64,000 nt of DNA from Rufibacter latericius (GTDB taxonomy: Bacteria > Bacteroidota > Bacteroidia > Cytophagales > Hymenobacteraceae): assembly GCF_003721515.1 (NCBI RefSeq), contig NZ_RJJD01000003.1, forward strand, positions 186,001 to 250,000. Reading direction: 5' to 3'. The position numbers and the translations under genes were made by a program. The notes beneath the pieces are model-generated. The model saw nothing but the letters and a program-made list of their open reading frames with translations. It was not told the DNA's origin and did no database searches. Positions 41,977-51,149 of the stretch are shown here, in pieces. Every line of letters starts with the position of its first letter. The first letter of the stretch is position 1.

Positions 41977-42903
41977 ATGCAAACCATACCCTACTACATT
42001 GTAGACGTCTTCGCCGATGCTCCTTACAAGGGAAACCAATTGGCTGTGTTTCTACAATCCCAGAACCTGAGCACCGAGCAAATGCAGCAAATCACTCAGG
42101 AAATTGGGTTCGCCGAATCATCGTTCATTTTGTCTGAAACACCGGTTGACGATGCCTTTCCTACCAGAATTTTCACGGTGGAATACGAAGTTCCTTTTGC
42201 CGGGCATCCTACATTGGGCACTGCCTTCGTCATCCAGCAAGTTCTGCTGCAGAAGCAGGTACCAGAGGTCCGGTTGCAGGTGAAGGTGGGCCAGATTCCC
42301 GTTTCGTTCTCCTATCAGGTAGAAAAGCCAGCCTTTTTGATGATGCAGCAAATCCAACCCAACTTGGGGGAGCCTATTCCCCGAGAAGCCGTGGCTCACC
42401 TGCTCGGGGTTTCCCCAGACACGATTCATCCTGATTTTCCGGTGCAGGAAGTATCTACCGGATTGCCTTTCCTGATCGTTCCGCTGAAGAGATTAACCGA
42501 TATTCAGCAACTGCAGGTGCAACCCGCCAAACTCCTGGCCTTTCTTCAGCAGTACGGATTGTATAAAACTCAGCGCCCAGATGGCCTCTCGGTTGCGCTT
42601 TACTTTTTCTGCCCTGAGACCTACTCCCCAGAACACCAGGTAAACGCCCGCATGCTGGCCCTGGAAAATGGCCAAGTCATTGAAGACGCCGCCACAGGCA
42701 GTGCCAACGGCTGTTTACTTGCCTATCTGCTTCGGCATCGGTATTTTCAGAAAGAGGAGTTAGACCTGCTGGTGGAGCAAGGGTATGAGATCAACCGCAA
42801 CGCTACCATAAAACTGCAAGGCCGCTTAACCGCCGGTGACCATTTTGACCTGAAAGTAGGGGGTCAGGTGCAACTTATCGCGAAGGGGGTATGGTATGTG
42901 TAA
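41977..42903 (+). CDS. PhzF-family isomerase/epimerase-like protein
   Basis: 308 residues. The signature opening YYIVDVFADAPYKGNQLAVF and the active-site Glu in IGFAESSFIL match PhzF (Glu45-type) proteins. VPFAGHPTLGTAFVI and EDAATGSANGCLLAYLL are the other conserved loops. The family is named after the phenazine isomerase, but genomes like this have no phenazine pathway, so the true substrate is unknown. It overlaps the start of the amidohydrolase gene by 8 bp, indicating coupled translation. Confidence 0.87.
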   Translation: MQTIPYYIVDVFADAPYKGNQLAVFLQSQNLSTEQMQQITQEIGFAESSFILSETPVDDAFPTRIFTVEYEVPFAGHPTLGTAFVIQQVLLQKQVPEVRLQVKVGQIPVSFSYQVEKPAFLMMQQIQPNLGEPIPREAVAHLLGVSPDTIHPDFPVQEVSTGLPFLIVPLKRLTDIQQLQVQPAKLLAFLQQYGLYKTQRPDGLSVALYFFCPETYSPEHQVNARMLALENGQVIEDAATGSANGCLLAYLLRHRYFQKEELDLLVEQGYEINRNATIKLQGRLTAGDHFDLKVGGQVQLIAKGVWYV

Positions 42904-44203
42904 GCTCTTCAAAGGAAGTTTCCTGAAGGGAGTGTTGCCTCTTCTGTTGGTAGCGATGGCGTTTTCAGAGGGATTTTCCCAAAACAAGCCCAAAACCGAT
43001 TCGGTGTTTGTCTTAAAGCCCAGCCAAGTTTTTGACGGACAAATCCTGCAGAAAGACTGGGTAGTAGTGGTGCAGGGCGAACGAATCCTTTCCGCCGGAC
43101 CTGCCAAGTCAACCACCCTTCCGCAGAATGCCCGAGTTCTGGACTTATCCGGCCAAACCCTGATGCCCGGACTCATAGAAGGACATTCCCACTTGTTGCT
43201 GCACCCTTACAACGAGACCTCCTGGAACGATCAGGTCTTGAAAGAAGCCGATGCCCTGCGGGTTGCCCGCGCCACGGTACACGCTAAAAACACGCTCCTG
43301 GCTGGTTTCACTACCGTTCGTGACCTTGGTTCCGAAGGTGCCGAGTACGCCGATGTGGGATTGAAACAAGCCATAGACCAAGGCATTATCCCGGGACCGC
43401 GGATGTTGGTGGCCGGCAAGGCAATGATCGCGACGGGCAGTTACGGGCCCAAGGGCTTTGATCCCGCCTTCGAGGTTCCGCAGGGAGCCGAGGCCGCCGA
43501 CGGAATTGATGCCATCACCCGCGTGGTACGCGACCAAATAGGCAAAGGGGCCGACCTGGTGAAAGTCTACGCCGATTCCCGTTGGGGACCCAACGGTGAA
43601 GCCATGCCAACCTTCACCCTAGCCGAGTTGAAACTGATAGTTGAGATTGCTTCTAGTAGTGGACGACCTGTAGTGGCTCACGCCAGCACCCCCGAAGGAA
43701 TGCGCAGGGCCGTGGAAGCCGGCGTAGAAACTATTGAGCACGGGGACGGTGCTACGCAGGAGGTATTCAAACTGATGGCCAAAAAAGATGTGGCCCTCTG
43801 CCCTACCCTTGCCGCCGGCGATGCCATTCTGCAATACAACGGCTGGCGTAAAGGGCAAGACCCTGAACCAGCCCGCATCGCCCAAAAACGGGCCAACTTC
43901 AAGGCTGCCCTTGCCGCCAAAGTACCCATAGTCATGGGTGGCGATGTGGGAGTTTACCCCCACGGCGACAATGCCCGCGAACTGGAGTTGATGGTGAATT
44001 ATGGTATGCCCGCACTGGAGGTACTGCGATCCTCTACTTCAGGTAACGCCAAACGATTTCACCTGGACAATCGCCTGGGTATGGTTAAGGCTGGCCTTCT
44101 CGCTGATTTGATATCGGTCTCAGGAGATCCAACCCAGGATGTGGCGGCGATCCGTAAAGTACAGTTGGTGATGAAAGGCGGCCAAATCTATCGGCAGCCT
44201 TAA
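42896..44203 (+). CDS. Secreted amidohydrolase (imidazolonepropionase-like)
   Basis: 435 residues with a signal peptide (FLKGVLPLLLVAMAFSEGFS). Metal ligands of the amidohydrolase superfamily are in order: HSHLLLHP (HxH), Lys in ADLVKVYAD, His in PVVAHAST, His in TIEHGDG, Asp in VMGGDVG. LMPGLIEGHSH precedes the first pair, and the C-terminal LADLISVSGDP closes the small beta domain. Probably hydrolyses a cyclic amide or a dipeptide (Xaa-Pro) in the periplasm. Translationally coupled to PhzF and ended by a 22-bp hairpin. Confidence 0.87.
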   Translation: MCKLFKGSFLKGVLPLLLVAMAFSEGFSQNKPKTDSVFVLKPSQVFDGQILQKDWVVVVQGERILSAGPAKSTTLPQNARVLDLSGQTLMPGLIEGHSHLLLHPYNETSWNDQVLKEADALRVARATVHAKNTLLAGFTTVRDLGSEGAEYADVGLKQAIDQGIIPGPRMLVAGKAMIATGSYGPKGFDPAFEVPQGAEAADGIDAITRVVRDQIGKGADLVKVYADSRWGPNGEAMPTFTLAELKLIVEIASSSGRPVVAHASTPEGMRRAVEAGVETIEHGDGATQEVFKLMAKKDVALCPTLAAGDAILQYNGWRKGQDPEPARIAQKRANFKAALAAKVPIVMGGDVGVYPHGDNARELELMVNYGMPALEVLRSSTSGNAKRFHLDNRLGMVKAGLLADLISVSGDPTQDVAAIRKVQLVMKGGQIYRQP

Positions 44204-44215
44204 GGCTCTGCTTTA

Positions 44216-44281
44216 AAAAGAGAAATCCGCTTTGGGCTTGTTTTCTGTAAAACAGGCCCAAAGCGGATTTCTCTTTTAGAG
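44216..44281. terminator. 22-bp perfect palindrome between convergent genes
   Basis: Arms 44216-44237 and 44256-44277 pair without mismatch, and the loop adds TGTTTT/AAAACA. The A-run on the left and T-run on the right make it bidirectional. The strongest member of the palindrome family in this window. Confidence 0.85.
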
Positions 44282-44288
44282 GAAGTTT

Positions 44289-45176
44289 CTAATGATTGGC
44301 TACAAAGGAAAGGTGGTTTCCCTGAGGGCTTACCGCCAGGCGGGTGATGTTTTTGATGCCGCTTTTACTTAGATCGGCTACTTCTTTCCAGCGGGGATCG
44401 GTGCCGGGGCGGTAGACGAAGAGTTTCGCGCCTTGGGCCATGAGCAGCCGGCCATCGGGTAGCCACGCATAATCCTGGCTTCCTGGCAGAGCCTGGATGA
44501 GTAGTTCCTTCTCGCCTGTCTTGGGGTTCCAAAGCTTGATCTCGGCTATAGAATCAGAAAGGGGTACCAGGTAGGAGATCGCTGCTTTCTTAGGAACCTT
44601 ATGCAGGCTTCGGCCCACCGATTCTTCCAGTTTCACGGTAGTTTTAGTGGAAGGTACAGCCAGGTACAGGCTCATGGGAGGTTGCTCTGGAAATGCCGCT
44701 AACAGCAAAGTATCCTGGTTGTACCAGACATGATAGCCGATCAACTGCGGCATTTCCATCAAGGATGTAGCCTGGCCGGTTCCTGGTTTCAAGGGAAAGC
44801 GCCACAAGTGCTGTTCTTTTCCGCGCACCACCGAGAAAGAATTACCGTCTGGAGTTACCAAAGGAGAGTACTCGGCCTCGGGGGTTTGGGTCAGTTGTTG
44901 GGTAGTCTTCCCTGCCAGGAAATACTGGAAAATATCGGTCTGCTGCCCCTCACGCTGTGAGGTAAAGAGAATAGACTTGCCGTCTGGGGTGAAACTGGGT
45001 TGGTTGTCGTAGCCGGGCCGCTGGGTGATATTGGTCGGAACTCCCACTTGCAGGCCTTCCTTTTGGCTTTTGAGCGTCACCAAATAGATGTCGGTATCTG
45101 GAATTGCTTGCGCCATGGCTCCGGCCGGTGCCAGGCATACTAAGAAAAGCAGGAAGCGTTTGCTAAGGGATATCAT
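44289..45176 (-). CDS. TolB-like beta-propeller exported protein
   Basis: 295 residues. Signal MISLSKRFLLFLVCLAPAGAMA is cut near AQA. PD40/WD40-like blades follow (QPSFTPDGKSILFTSQREGQ; YSPLVTPDGNSFSVVRG; YAWLPDGRLLMAQGAKLFVY; RLAVSPQGNHLSFVANH). It resembles the propeller of TolB without the N-terminal domain. Likely periplasmic and protein- or peptide-binding; exact role unknown. Confidence 0.75.
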   Translation of the reverse strand: MISLSKRFLLFLVCLAPAGAMAQAIPDTDIYLVTLKSQKEGLQVGVPTNITQRPGYDNQPSFTPDGKSILFTSQREGQQTDIFQYFLAGKTTQQLTQTPEAEYSPLVTPDGNSFSVVRGKEQHLWRFPLKPGTGQATSLMEMPQLIGYHVWYNQDTLLLAAFPEQPPMSLYLAVPSTKTTVKLEESVGRSLHKVPKKAAISYLVPLSDSIAEIKLWNPKTGEKELLIQALPGSQDYAWLPDGRLLMAQGAKLFVYRPGTDPRWKEVADLSKSGIKNITRLAVSPQGNHLSFVANH

Positions 45177-45358
45177 AACGGAAAAGCGCTTTAGTTAACA
45201 TATATTTTAAGCCAGGAACAAGCAACTTGTTTTTGATTGAAAAGACTTGCCCTGCTTTTAATTTTATAGGTGGTAAAGTTCCTAAACATCGGTACTATTT
45301 AGCCTTATCACAAATCCGGTATCACAATATGGGAAGTTTCCTGGGCAAGTGTTAAAAC

Positions 45359-45425
45359 AAGAAAGCGCCCCATTGTGTGGGACGCTTTCTTGTTTTTGGG
45401 GTATTTTCCTGAAAATAGCCTAAAA
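45359..45425 (-). terminator. Terminator of the DUF2461 gene
   Basis: AAGAAAGCG..CGCTTTCTT (45359-45367, 45383-45391) with inner CCCC/GGG pairs, flanked by the family core TTTTTGGGGTATTTT..AAAATAGCCTAAAA (45392-45425). Confidence 0.65.
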
Positions 45426-45431
45426 GCACCT

Positions 45432-46130
45432 TTATACTTCTTCGGCCTTGAGTTCTTTCAGCTCCTTCATGGGCCGAAGGAAGAAATCGTTCAGGGGCTT
45501 CACGGCTTTCATAGCGGCCAGGCACTCGTCATACAGGCGTTCACTGGTGACTACTTCATCGGTGAGCATGTAGGTGGTGTTCCAGCTTTTATGGCGAAGC
45601 AGGTCAATGGCGGGGTTGTCGCTTTCATAGCCCTTGGGCGTGGTTTTCAGTTTTTCGCCGGCTATTCCTGCGTAATATTTGCGGAACTCAGGGGTGTTGA
45701 TGATCCCCTTCAGTTCTTCATAGTTGTAGTCAATCTCCTGCCTGATGGCCTTGAGTTCAGGGGCCGGGGGCATCCAAACGCCGCCAGCCAAAAAAGAGGC
45801 ATCGTTCGGGCTGATGTGCAGGTAGAATCCGGGGTTAATGGTTTTGCGGCCACCTTCGGCCATGTAGGCGCAGATATGGTCTTTGTAAGGACGTTTGTCA
45901 TTGGAGAAACGCACATCGCGGTAAATCCGGAACATGAGGTCCTTTGGTTCCTGTCCTTCCAGAGCGGGTTCAAACTGGGAAGCTCCTTGCAGAAGGGTTT
46001 TCAGAAATGAGATGAAATCCTGCCGAGCAGCTTCGTAGCGGCTTCGGTTCACCTCAAACCAATCGCGCTGGTTGTTCAGCCGAAGGTCACGGATAAAATC
46101 TAAGGTAGAAGGATCTAAGTGTTTTTTCAT
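45432..46130 (-). CDS. DUF2461 (TIGR02453) family protein
   Basis: 232 residues. RLNNQRDWFEVNRSRYEAARQ and FRIYRDVRFSNDKRPYKDHI are the family's hallmark stretches, with GFYLHISPNDASFLAGGVWM and WNTTYMLTDEVV later. No signal or TM, so cytosolic. The family is widespread and uncharacterised. Full length and apparently intact. Confidence 0.87.
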   Translation of the reverse strand: MKKHLDPSTLDFIRDLRLNNQRDWFEVNRSRYEAARQDFISFLKTLLQGASQFEPALEGQEPKDLMFRIYRDVRFSNDKRPYKDHICAYMAEGGRKTINPGFYLHISPNDASFLAGGVWMPPAPELKAIRQEIDYNYEELKGIINTPEFRKYYAGIAGEKLKTTPKGYESDNPAIDLLRHKSWNTTYMLTDEVVTSERLYDECLAAMKAVKPLNDFFLRPMKELKELKAEEV

Positions 46131-46264
46131 GAGGTCTCTTGGGATTGGCTTTTGCCATGGATTGAGAACAAGGGAGAAGCAAAGTAAGTTCTGACGCGCC
46201 TCAGCGGCAAGTTCAGGCAGAGAACAGCGGGGTGGCTAAGTAAATCCTGTCTTTTATTATTGCG

Positions 46265-46882
46265 CTATTTATCTGGCCTTAGCTTTTTTTCAAAAGTACT
46301 CAAATACTGGTTTTCCTCTTCTGCTTTCTCGTTTAGTAAAGTGGGCAAGAATGATACTTGAAGGCTCAATTCCATGGCGGCAGCCACGGTGGACTCCAAC
46401 ATCTTGTCTGAGTTCCAGTGAGTGTTAGTGAATAGTTCCGGCACCAGAAAGTTGAGTCCCAACAGGTAATAACCTCCTGACGTGGTTGGCCCCAATACAA
46501 GGTCATTCTGGTTCAACTCTTCAAAAGCTTTTTCCAGCAACTCAGAGGGAATTTCAGGGTTGTTTCCCAAGATCAGGACAATGGGTGAGTACCCTTCCAC
46601 CAATCCATTAGCAAATAGGGTATGTAATTGGAAACCCAAACCAGCCGGCACCGATGACACCCTAGGGGAAGGTTCCTCCGTTTGGCTTTTTCTTAATTCT
46701 GTATCATGGTTTGTAGCACAGTTCCACTGGACGGCATTTAAGGAGGACACCAGGTGCGTGCTTAAGATTAGAAGTTCGTTTGGTTGAGAGCGGTCCTTCT
46801 CTCCTGCTTCCCCTACTAGGTAAGTTCCGGGATTGGGGTTAGAGCCAGGTTTCAGGAAATTGAGCAGTAAACGTTTCCCCAT
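46265..46882 (-). CDS. DUF2064 nucleotidyl-diphospho-sugar-transferase-like protein
   Basis: 205 residues. The signature is in the second half: IVLILGNNPEIPSELLEKAF, then DLVLGPTTSGGYYLLGL, the DUF2064/TIGR04282 GT-A-like motif that normally reads LGPTxDGGYYLIGL. Here the Asp of DGG is Ser, which could affect metal binding. Members often sit near glycan or arsenosugar genes, but none are here. Confidence 0.72.
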   Translation of the reverse strand: MGKRLLLNFLKPGSNPNPGTYLVGEAGEKDRSQPNELLILSTHLVSSLNAVQWNCATNHDTELRKSQTEEPSPRVSSVPAGLGFQLHTLFANGLVEGYSPIVLILGNNPEIPSELLEKAFEELNQNDLVLGPTTSGGYYLLGLNFLVPELFTNTHWNSDKMLESTVAAAMELSLQVSFLPTLLNEKAEEENQYLSTFEKKLRPDK

Positions 46883-46944
46883 TTACAATTTATACTTAAG
46901 CTTTCTGCGAGCAGATAAACCTACAGAACGTACGCGCATTCTCA

Positions 46945-47001
46945 AAGAAAACTTGCCTGCTTTGAGCCCCATTTTAACAAAAGGGTCTTAAAACAGGCAA
47001 G
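46945..47001 (-). terminator. Terminator of the sigma/anti-sigma pair
   Basis: CTTGCCTG (46952-46959) pairs with CAGGCAAG (46994-47001), with the inner GAGCCCCATTTT..AAAAGGGTCTT core. Minus-strand T-rich tract beyond it. Confidence 0.65.
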
Positions 47002-47045
47002 AACTACTTTCTATTAATCCAATTTGCTGGTTTCCTGTGGAAGGC

Positions 47046-47885
47046 TTACTTGCTGCTGCTGTTGCCCATCACGTACATTTCCTCCAGGGTGGGATTTACG
47101 CTGCCTCCCTCGGGTTCCAAGGTTACAGCAAAGGCCTGGGCTTCTTCAATTGACTTCATCCGGAGTAAGGTACTATCAGAGGTTTTAACCATGCCGGCAT
47201 CAATCGGTTTGCCTTGGGCCAGCGCCCAAAGCTGGTACTGCTTACCCGATGGGGCGGCCGGAAGCCTTGCAGGGTCTAGATACACTTCCTTGGTTTCCTG
47301 GTTCCAGAACACGATGGCTTGGGCCTCGGGATGTTGGGTTACACCTTTCAGTTGCACCGCCTGGGTCCTGGGGTGCCGAAGAACCCCCAACAGGCTTTCT
47401 GAGTAAAGGCTTCGGTTTTCAAGTTGGTTTACCTGCAAGGCATACTGGCGGGTGGTTTGCTGCGCACTCACCAGTTCCTGGCGGGTGGCCTGAAGGTTAC
47501 TGTACAGGTACACGTTAGCGGCGGCACTGATCAAAAGCAGAACCACAGCGGCTATTTGCCACCAACGGGTTCCACTCGTTTCCGAAGGATGGTTTTCCGC
47601 CTCTGTATTCAGGGGCACCACCTTTCCTGAAGTAGCCGCATTTACCTCAGGTTTGATCGTTTGGGCCTGCAACTGCCGTAAAATCTGATCTTCTAATTCA
47701 GGGCGCGGGGCTTTGGCGTGGGTGAGCGCATAGGCTTCCATGGTGCGCAGGCACTCCTCCAGGGCTTGGTGTACCTCTGGGTGCTGCGCAGCCATACGCT
47801 CCACCTGCTCGTATTCTGAGGGCGTGAGACCACCGGCTGCGTACAGCTCCAGTATCCCTGAATCTATATACTCCTGTGTATTCAA
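47046..47885 (-). CDS. Anti-sigma factor, RskA/anti-sigma-K type
   Basis: 279 residues. The N-terminal about 75-residue anti-sigma domain (YIDSGILELYAAGGLTPSEY) is followed by a linker, one TM helix about 108-126 (WWQIAAVVLLLISAAANVY), a periplasmic coiled segment (LQATRQELVSAQQTTRQYAL), and the C-terminal RskA domain (AIVFWNQETKEVYLDPARLP; YQLWALAQGKPIDAGMV). It is next to its sigma gene (2-bp gap) and presumably holds it inactive at the membrane until proteolysis. Confidence 0.87.
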   Translation of the reverse strand: MNTQEYIDSGILELYAAGGLTPSEYEQVERMAAQHPEVHQALEECLRTMEAYALTHAKAPRPELEDQILRQLQAQTIKPEVNAATSGKVVPLNTEAENHPSETSGTRWWQIAAVVLLLISAAANVYLYSNLQATRQELVSAQQTTRQYALQVNQLENRSLYSESLLGVLRHPRTQAVQLKGVTQHPEAQAIVFWNQETKEVYLDPARLPAAPSGKQYQLWALAQGKPIDAGMVKTSDSTLLRMKSIEEAQAFAVTLEPEGGSVNPTLEEMYVMGNSSSK

Positions 47886-47887
47886 CG

Positions 47888-48436
47888 CTATTTGATTAAT
47901 TTGCTCAAGAATTTGATGGCCATCCGAGCCCGGGTTTTCACCGTTCCCAGCGGAATGTTTAACTCTTCGGCCACCTCACTTTGAGTGAAACCGTTAAAGT
48001 ACATCAAATCTATAATAACTTTCTGGTCTGGGTTCAACTGCTCTGTCATTTCCTGCAACCCAATGTGATCTGGTTTGAAACCATCGGCGCTTACCATGTG
48101 AGAGGTGACGGTGTTCTCCATGGGTTGCGTTTTTGAACCTACGCGATATTGCTTTGAGCGGATTTTATCAATAGCTAAATTACGGGAAATGTTGAGCATC
48201 CAGGTAAAGAGCCGTCCTTTCTGCTCGTCATAGGTATGGAAAGCAGACCAGATCTTCACGAAGCTTTCCTGGAGTACATCTTCGGCTACCTCCTCCTGCT
48301 TTACAATCCGGAGGATTACCCCGTAAAGCGCCGCTGAGTAGTTACGGTACAGAAGAGTGACAGCCCGCTGGTCCTGCGCCCGCAATTGCGCCACCAGCTC
48401 CTCTTCAGAAGTAATATGTAAGGTTGAGTCCAACAA
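47888..48436 (-). CDS. ECF sigma factor (SigK-like)
   Basis: 182 residues. Region 2: LLYRNYSAALYGVILRIVK, VAEDVLQESFVKIWSAFHTY, FTWMLNISRNLAIDKIRS. Region 4: NPDQKVIIDLMYFNGFTQSE and VAEELNIPLGTVKTRARMA. Paired with the downstream RskA-type anti-sigma gene. Unlike the sigma at 597-1136, this one is of the classical sigma/RskA arrangement. Regulon unknown. Confidence 0.92.
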   Translation of the reverse strand: MLDSTLHITSEEELVAQLRAQDQRAVTLLYRNYSAALYGVILRIVKQEEVAEDVLQESFVKIWSAFHTYDEQKGRLFTWMLNISRNLAIDKIRSKQYRVGSKTQPMENTVTSHMVSADGFKPDHIGLQEMTEQLNPDQKVIIDLMYFNGFTQSEVAEELNIPLGTVKTRARMAIKFLSKLIK

Positions 48437-48644
48437 CTATAATTTTAGGCCTAAAGGCAGTGATGACTGAAGCGGCACAGGGGGAAAGTTCCTACCCTTA
48501 CGTAACTCTTTTAACACAGTTAGGTAGAATATGTTTTGAAGAGACCGATCATCAGCTGGTATCATGAGCGTATTTCTACGGACAACCCGTTGGCAAGTTA
48601 TTCTCTTTCCCTCAAATAAGTACAAAGCCTAAAGTATTAAAACC

Positions 48645-50024
48645 ATGCCCATCCAAACGGTCAATCCATATACCAATCAGATAGAAAAAACCTTTGAGGC
48701 AGCTTCGCCGCAGGAGATAGAAGAAACCCTGCAACGGGCCGAGGCGGCTTTCCAAAGCTGGCGCACCACTACTTTCCTTCAACGGTCCACCCTCATGCAA
48801 CGCGCCGGTGACGAACTTGCCGGCAACACAGATTATTACGCCCGCACCATATCCCTTGAAATGGGGAAACCCCTTGCGCAAGCCCGAGGCGAGATAAACA
48901 AGTGCGCCATGGTGTGCCACTACTATGCCCAACATGCCGAGGAGTTCCTGCAAGACGAAGAGATCAGGACCAGTGCCGTGCGCAGTTTCATTTCCTTTGA
49001 GCCTTTGGGTACGGTGCTGGCGGTGATGCCCTGGAATTTTCCTTTCTGGCAGGTGTTTCGGTTTGCGGCTCCGGCGCTTATGGCAGGAAACGTGGGCTTG
49101 CTGAAACACGCCTCCAACGTTCCGCAGTGTGCCCTGGCCATTCAGGAAGTATTTGACAAGGTAGGCTTTCCCCACGGATGCTTCCAGTCGCTGCTCATCG
49201 GGTCAAAAGAGGTGGAGCAGTTGATCAAAGACGACCGAGTGAAAGCGGTAACGCTGACCGGTAGCGAAGGCGCCGGGGCGAAGGTGGCCTCGGTGGCCGG
49301 AAACGAGATCAAGAAAACCGTGCTGGAACTGGGCGGCTCCGATGCCTTCGTGGTTTTAGCCGATGCCGATGTGGAAGCCGTGGCCAAAAAAGCCGCCAAC
49401 GCCCGCCTCATCAATACCGGCCAGAGTTGCATTGCCGCCAAACGGTTCATCCTGGAGAAACCTATTGCCGAGGAGTTTTTGGCCGCTTTTTCTAAAAACA
49501 TGCAGAAAAAGCGCACCGGCAACCCTTTGGAAGACGAGGATATTGATTACGGTCCATTGGCCCGCGTGGATTTGGCCCAGGAACTCACCGACCAGGTGAA
49601 ACGCTCCGTAGATGCTGGTGCCAAGCTATACCTGGAAGGCGGACAGCCCGACCCGGAGAAGGCCCTCTTCCACCCTGCCATCCTCACCGACATTAAACCG
49701 GGCAATCCAGCCTATACAGAGGAGTTCTTCGGGCCGGTGGCTTTGGTGTTTGTGGCCGAGGATGCCCAAGACGCCATCCGGATCGCAAACGACTCTCCCT
49801 TCGGGTTGGGGGGTTCCATCTGGACGGGTGACATTAAACGTGGACAGGAACTGGCAAAGCAGGTAGAGGCCGGAGCCGTGTTTGTGAATGCCATTGTGGC
49901 CTCTGACCCAGCTTTGCCCTTTGGTGGCGTGAAGAAATCGGGCTACGGGCGTGAACTGTCTTACCTGGGCATCCGGGAGTTTGTGAACCAGAAAACCATC
50001 TGGGTTGATTTGCCTCAGGAATAG
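48645..50024 (+). CDS. gabD: NAD(P)-dependent succinate-semialdehyde dehydrogenase-like
   Basis: 459 residues, typical for the short GabD/Sad-type branch of the aldehyde dehydrogenases. Cofactor loop VLAVMPWNFPFWQVFRFAAP, Glu228 in KTVLELGGSDAFVV and nucleophile Cys262 in NTGQSCIAAKRF are intact, as are YTEEFFGPVALVF and the C-terminal FGGVKKSGYGRELSYLG. It oxidises short semialdehydes such as succinate semialdehyde to the acid. No GABA transaminase is next to it, so the symbol is by similarity only. It is divergent from the sigma gene and ends 9 bp into the convergent YdcF frame. Confidence 0.83.
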   Translation: MPIQTVNPYTNQIEKTFEAASPQEIEETLQRAEAAFQSWRTTTFLQRSTLMQRAGDELAGNTDYYARTISLEMGKPLAQARGEINKCAMVCHYYAQHAEEFLQDEEIRTSAVRSFISFEPLGTVLAVMPWNFPFWQVFRFAAPALMAGNVGLLKHASNVPQCALAIQEVFDKVGFPHGCFQSLLIGSKEVEQLIKDDRVKAVTLTGSEGAGAKVASVAGNEIKKTVLELGGSDAFVVLADADVEAVAKKAANARLINTGQSCIAAKRFILEKPIAEEFLAAFSKNMQKKRTGNPLEDEDIDYGPLARVDLAQELTDQVKRSVDAGAKLYLEGGQPDPEKALFHPAILTDIKPGNPAYTEEFFGPVALVFVAEDAQDAIRIANDSPFGLGGSIWTGDIKRGQELAKQVEAGAVFVNAIVASDPALPFGGVKKSGYGRELSYLGIREFVNQKTIWVDLPQE

Positions 50025-50778
50025 CCCAGCAGTTTATAGGTGATGTACCCCACCCACTCATGAATAAGGCGGGCCCAATCATACAAGGCCTCGGCACTTG
50101 GAATCAAGAGATCGTCCAGGTGAAAGCTACGGTCATGGGTCTGGAAATCGACGGGGAAGGTGTCGGTTTTCAGGCCCACTTTTTCAAAACAACCCTTCGC
50201 CCGGCGCATGTGAAACGCAGAGGTGATGAGGACTAAGTTCTTTAATTGTGGGTTTTGGCTGAGTAATTCCTGGGTGAATGTGGCGTTCTCGCGGGTATTG
50301 CGGCTGCGTTCTTCCAAGAGTAAATCAGTAGCTGGTACTCCGGCATACAGGGCGGTTTGCTGCAGGTTGCTGGCCTCGGTACGTTCCACGTCTTTGAGGG
50401 CCCCGGAGCCGCCCGAAACAATGATTTTCTTCAGCTTCCCCATCTTATACAACTGAATGGCTTCCAGAATCCGCTCTGCCCCTTCGTTGTAATGCACCCG
50501 GTCATGCGGGCCTTGTTCACCTCGGTGACGCCCGTGAGCACAATACCGGCATCATAGGTCTTCACGTCTTGCATCAGGACAGCCCGCGGCTCCCAGGCCA
50601 GCCACGCTTCGTTACTCAGGAAAGGGTTGGTAAACAAAAGCAGCAAGACAAAACCCATCCTAAAGAACAATCTCTTTTTAGGCTGATTTCTTAAAAATAG
50701 CCCCAAAAGGAAAAGGGCTACAATCCATAACAAAGGGGAGGCAAGGTACTGGAGAAGTTTGGAGAGGATAAAGAACAT
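50015..50778 (-). pseudogene. YdcF/SanA/ElyC-family protein, frameshifted
   Basis: The frame from ATG 50778 gives two TM helices (LQYLASPLLWIVALFLLGLF; LFFRMGFVLLLLFTNPFL) and the DUF218 start (DAGIVLTGVTEVNKA). The next frame then continues HDRVHYNEGAERILEAIQL, KIIVSGGSGALKDVERTEAS, RNTRENATFTQELL and NLVLITSAFHMRRAKGCF, all DUF218 signatures. A single missing base near 50505-50507 (CGCCAT read as CGCAT) splits the gene. It is in core DNA and both halves are pristine, so a sequencing error is quite possible. ElyC/SanA proteins act in cell-envelope integrity. Confidence 0.82.
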
Positions 50779-50871
50779 GTCTGGGGGTGAAAAGCCACTA
50801 CTCCGGTTTCGCGAGCACCAGGGCTTACACGATTACCAGATGTCAGGGTAAAAAGGTAATCTAGGTTTGAA

Positions 50872-51096
50872 TCACCCAAAGAAACGGCGGATGGCCCAAA
50901 GCACCAAACTGAGCAGAATACTTAGGAGCAGCATAGTGGTGAACGGAGCGAAGATTTTGAAGCCGGGCCGCTCCACCCGCACATCGCCGGGAAGGTGCCC
51001 AAACCACCCCATCTTAGGGCCCGCTACCCAAATGATCAATCCGATGACCACGATCACGATTCCCAGGATGACTAAATATTTACCCAGTGGCTGCAT
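50872..51096 (-). CDS. DUF2905 small membrane protein
   Basis: 74 residues, two TM helices: YLVILGIVIVVIGLIIWVAG and FTTMLLLSILLSLVLWAI. The conserved loop GHLPGDVRVERPGFKIFAP is the DUF2905 signature. Function unknown; widely conserved. It is divergent from the exported protein gene at 51150. Confidence 0.88.
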   Translation of the reverse strand: MQPLGKYLVILGIVIVVIGLIIWVAGPKMGWFGHLPGDVRVERPGFKIFAPFTTMLLLSILLSLVLWAIRRFFG

Positions 51097-51149
51097 CTTT
51101 TCAAGGGTTAAAGGACTCTTTTGTATAAACCTTCCTTAACGAAATCAAG

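Noticed and set aside
41766-42137. 123-residue frame between the DUF1206 and PhzF genes
   Set aside because: It overlaps the end of one gene and the start of the next in a different frame and spans a strong terminator.
48437-48625. 62-residue minus frame upstream of the sigma gene
   Set aside because: It lies in the divergent promoter region with no similarity or ribosome site.
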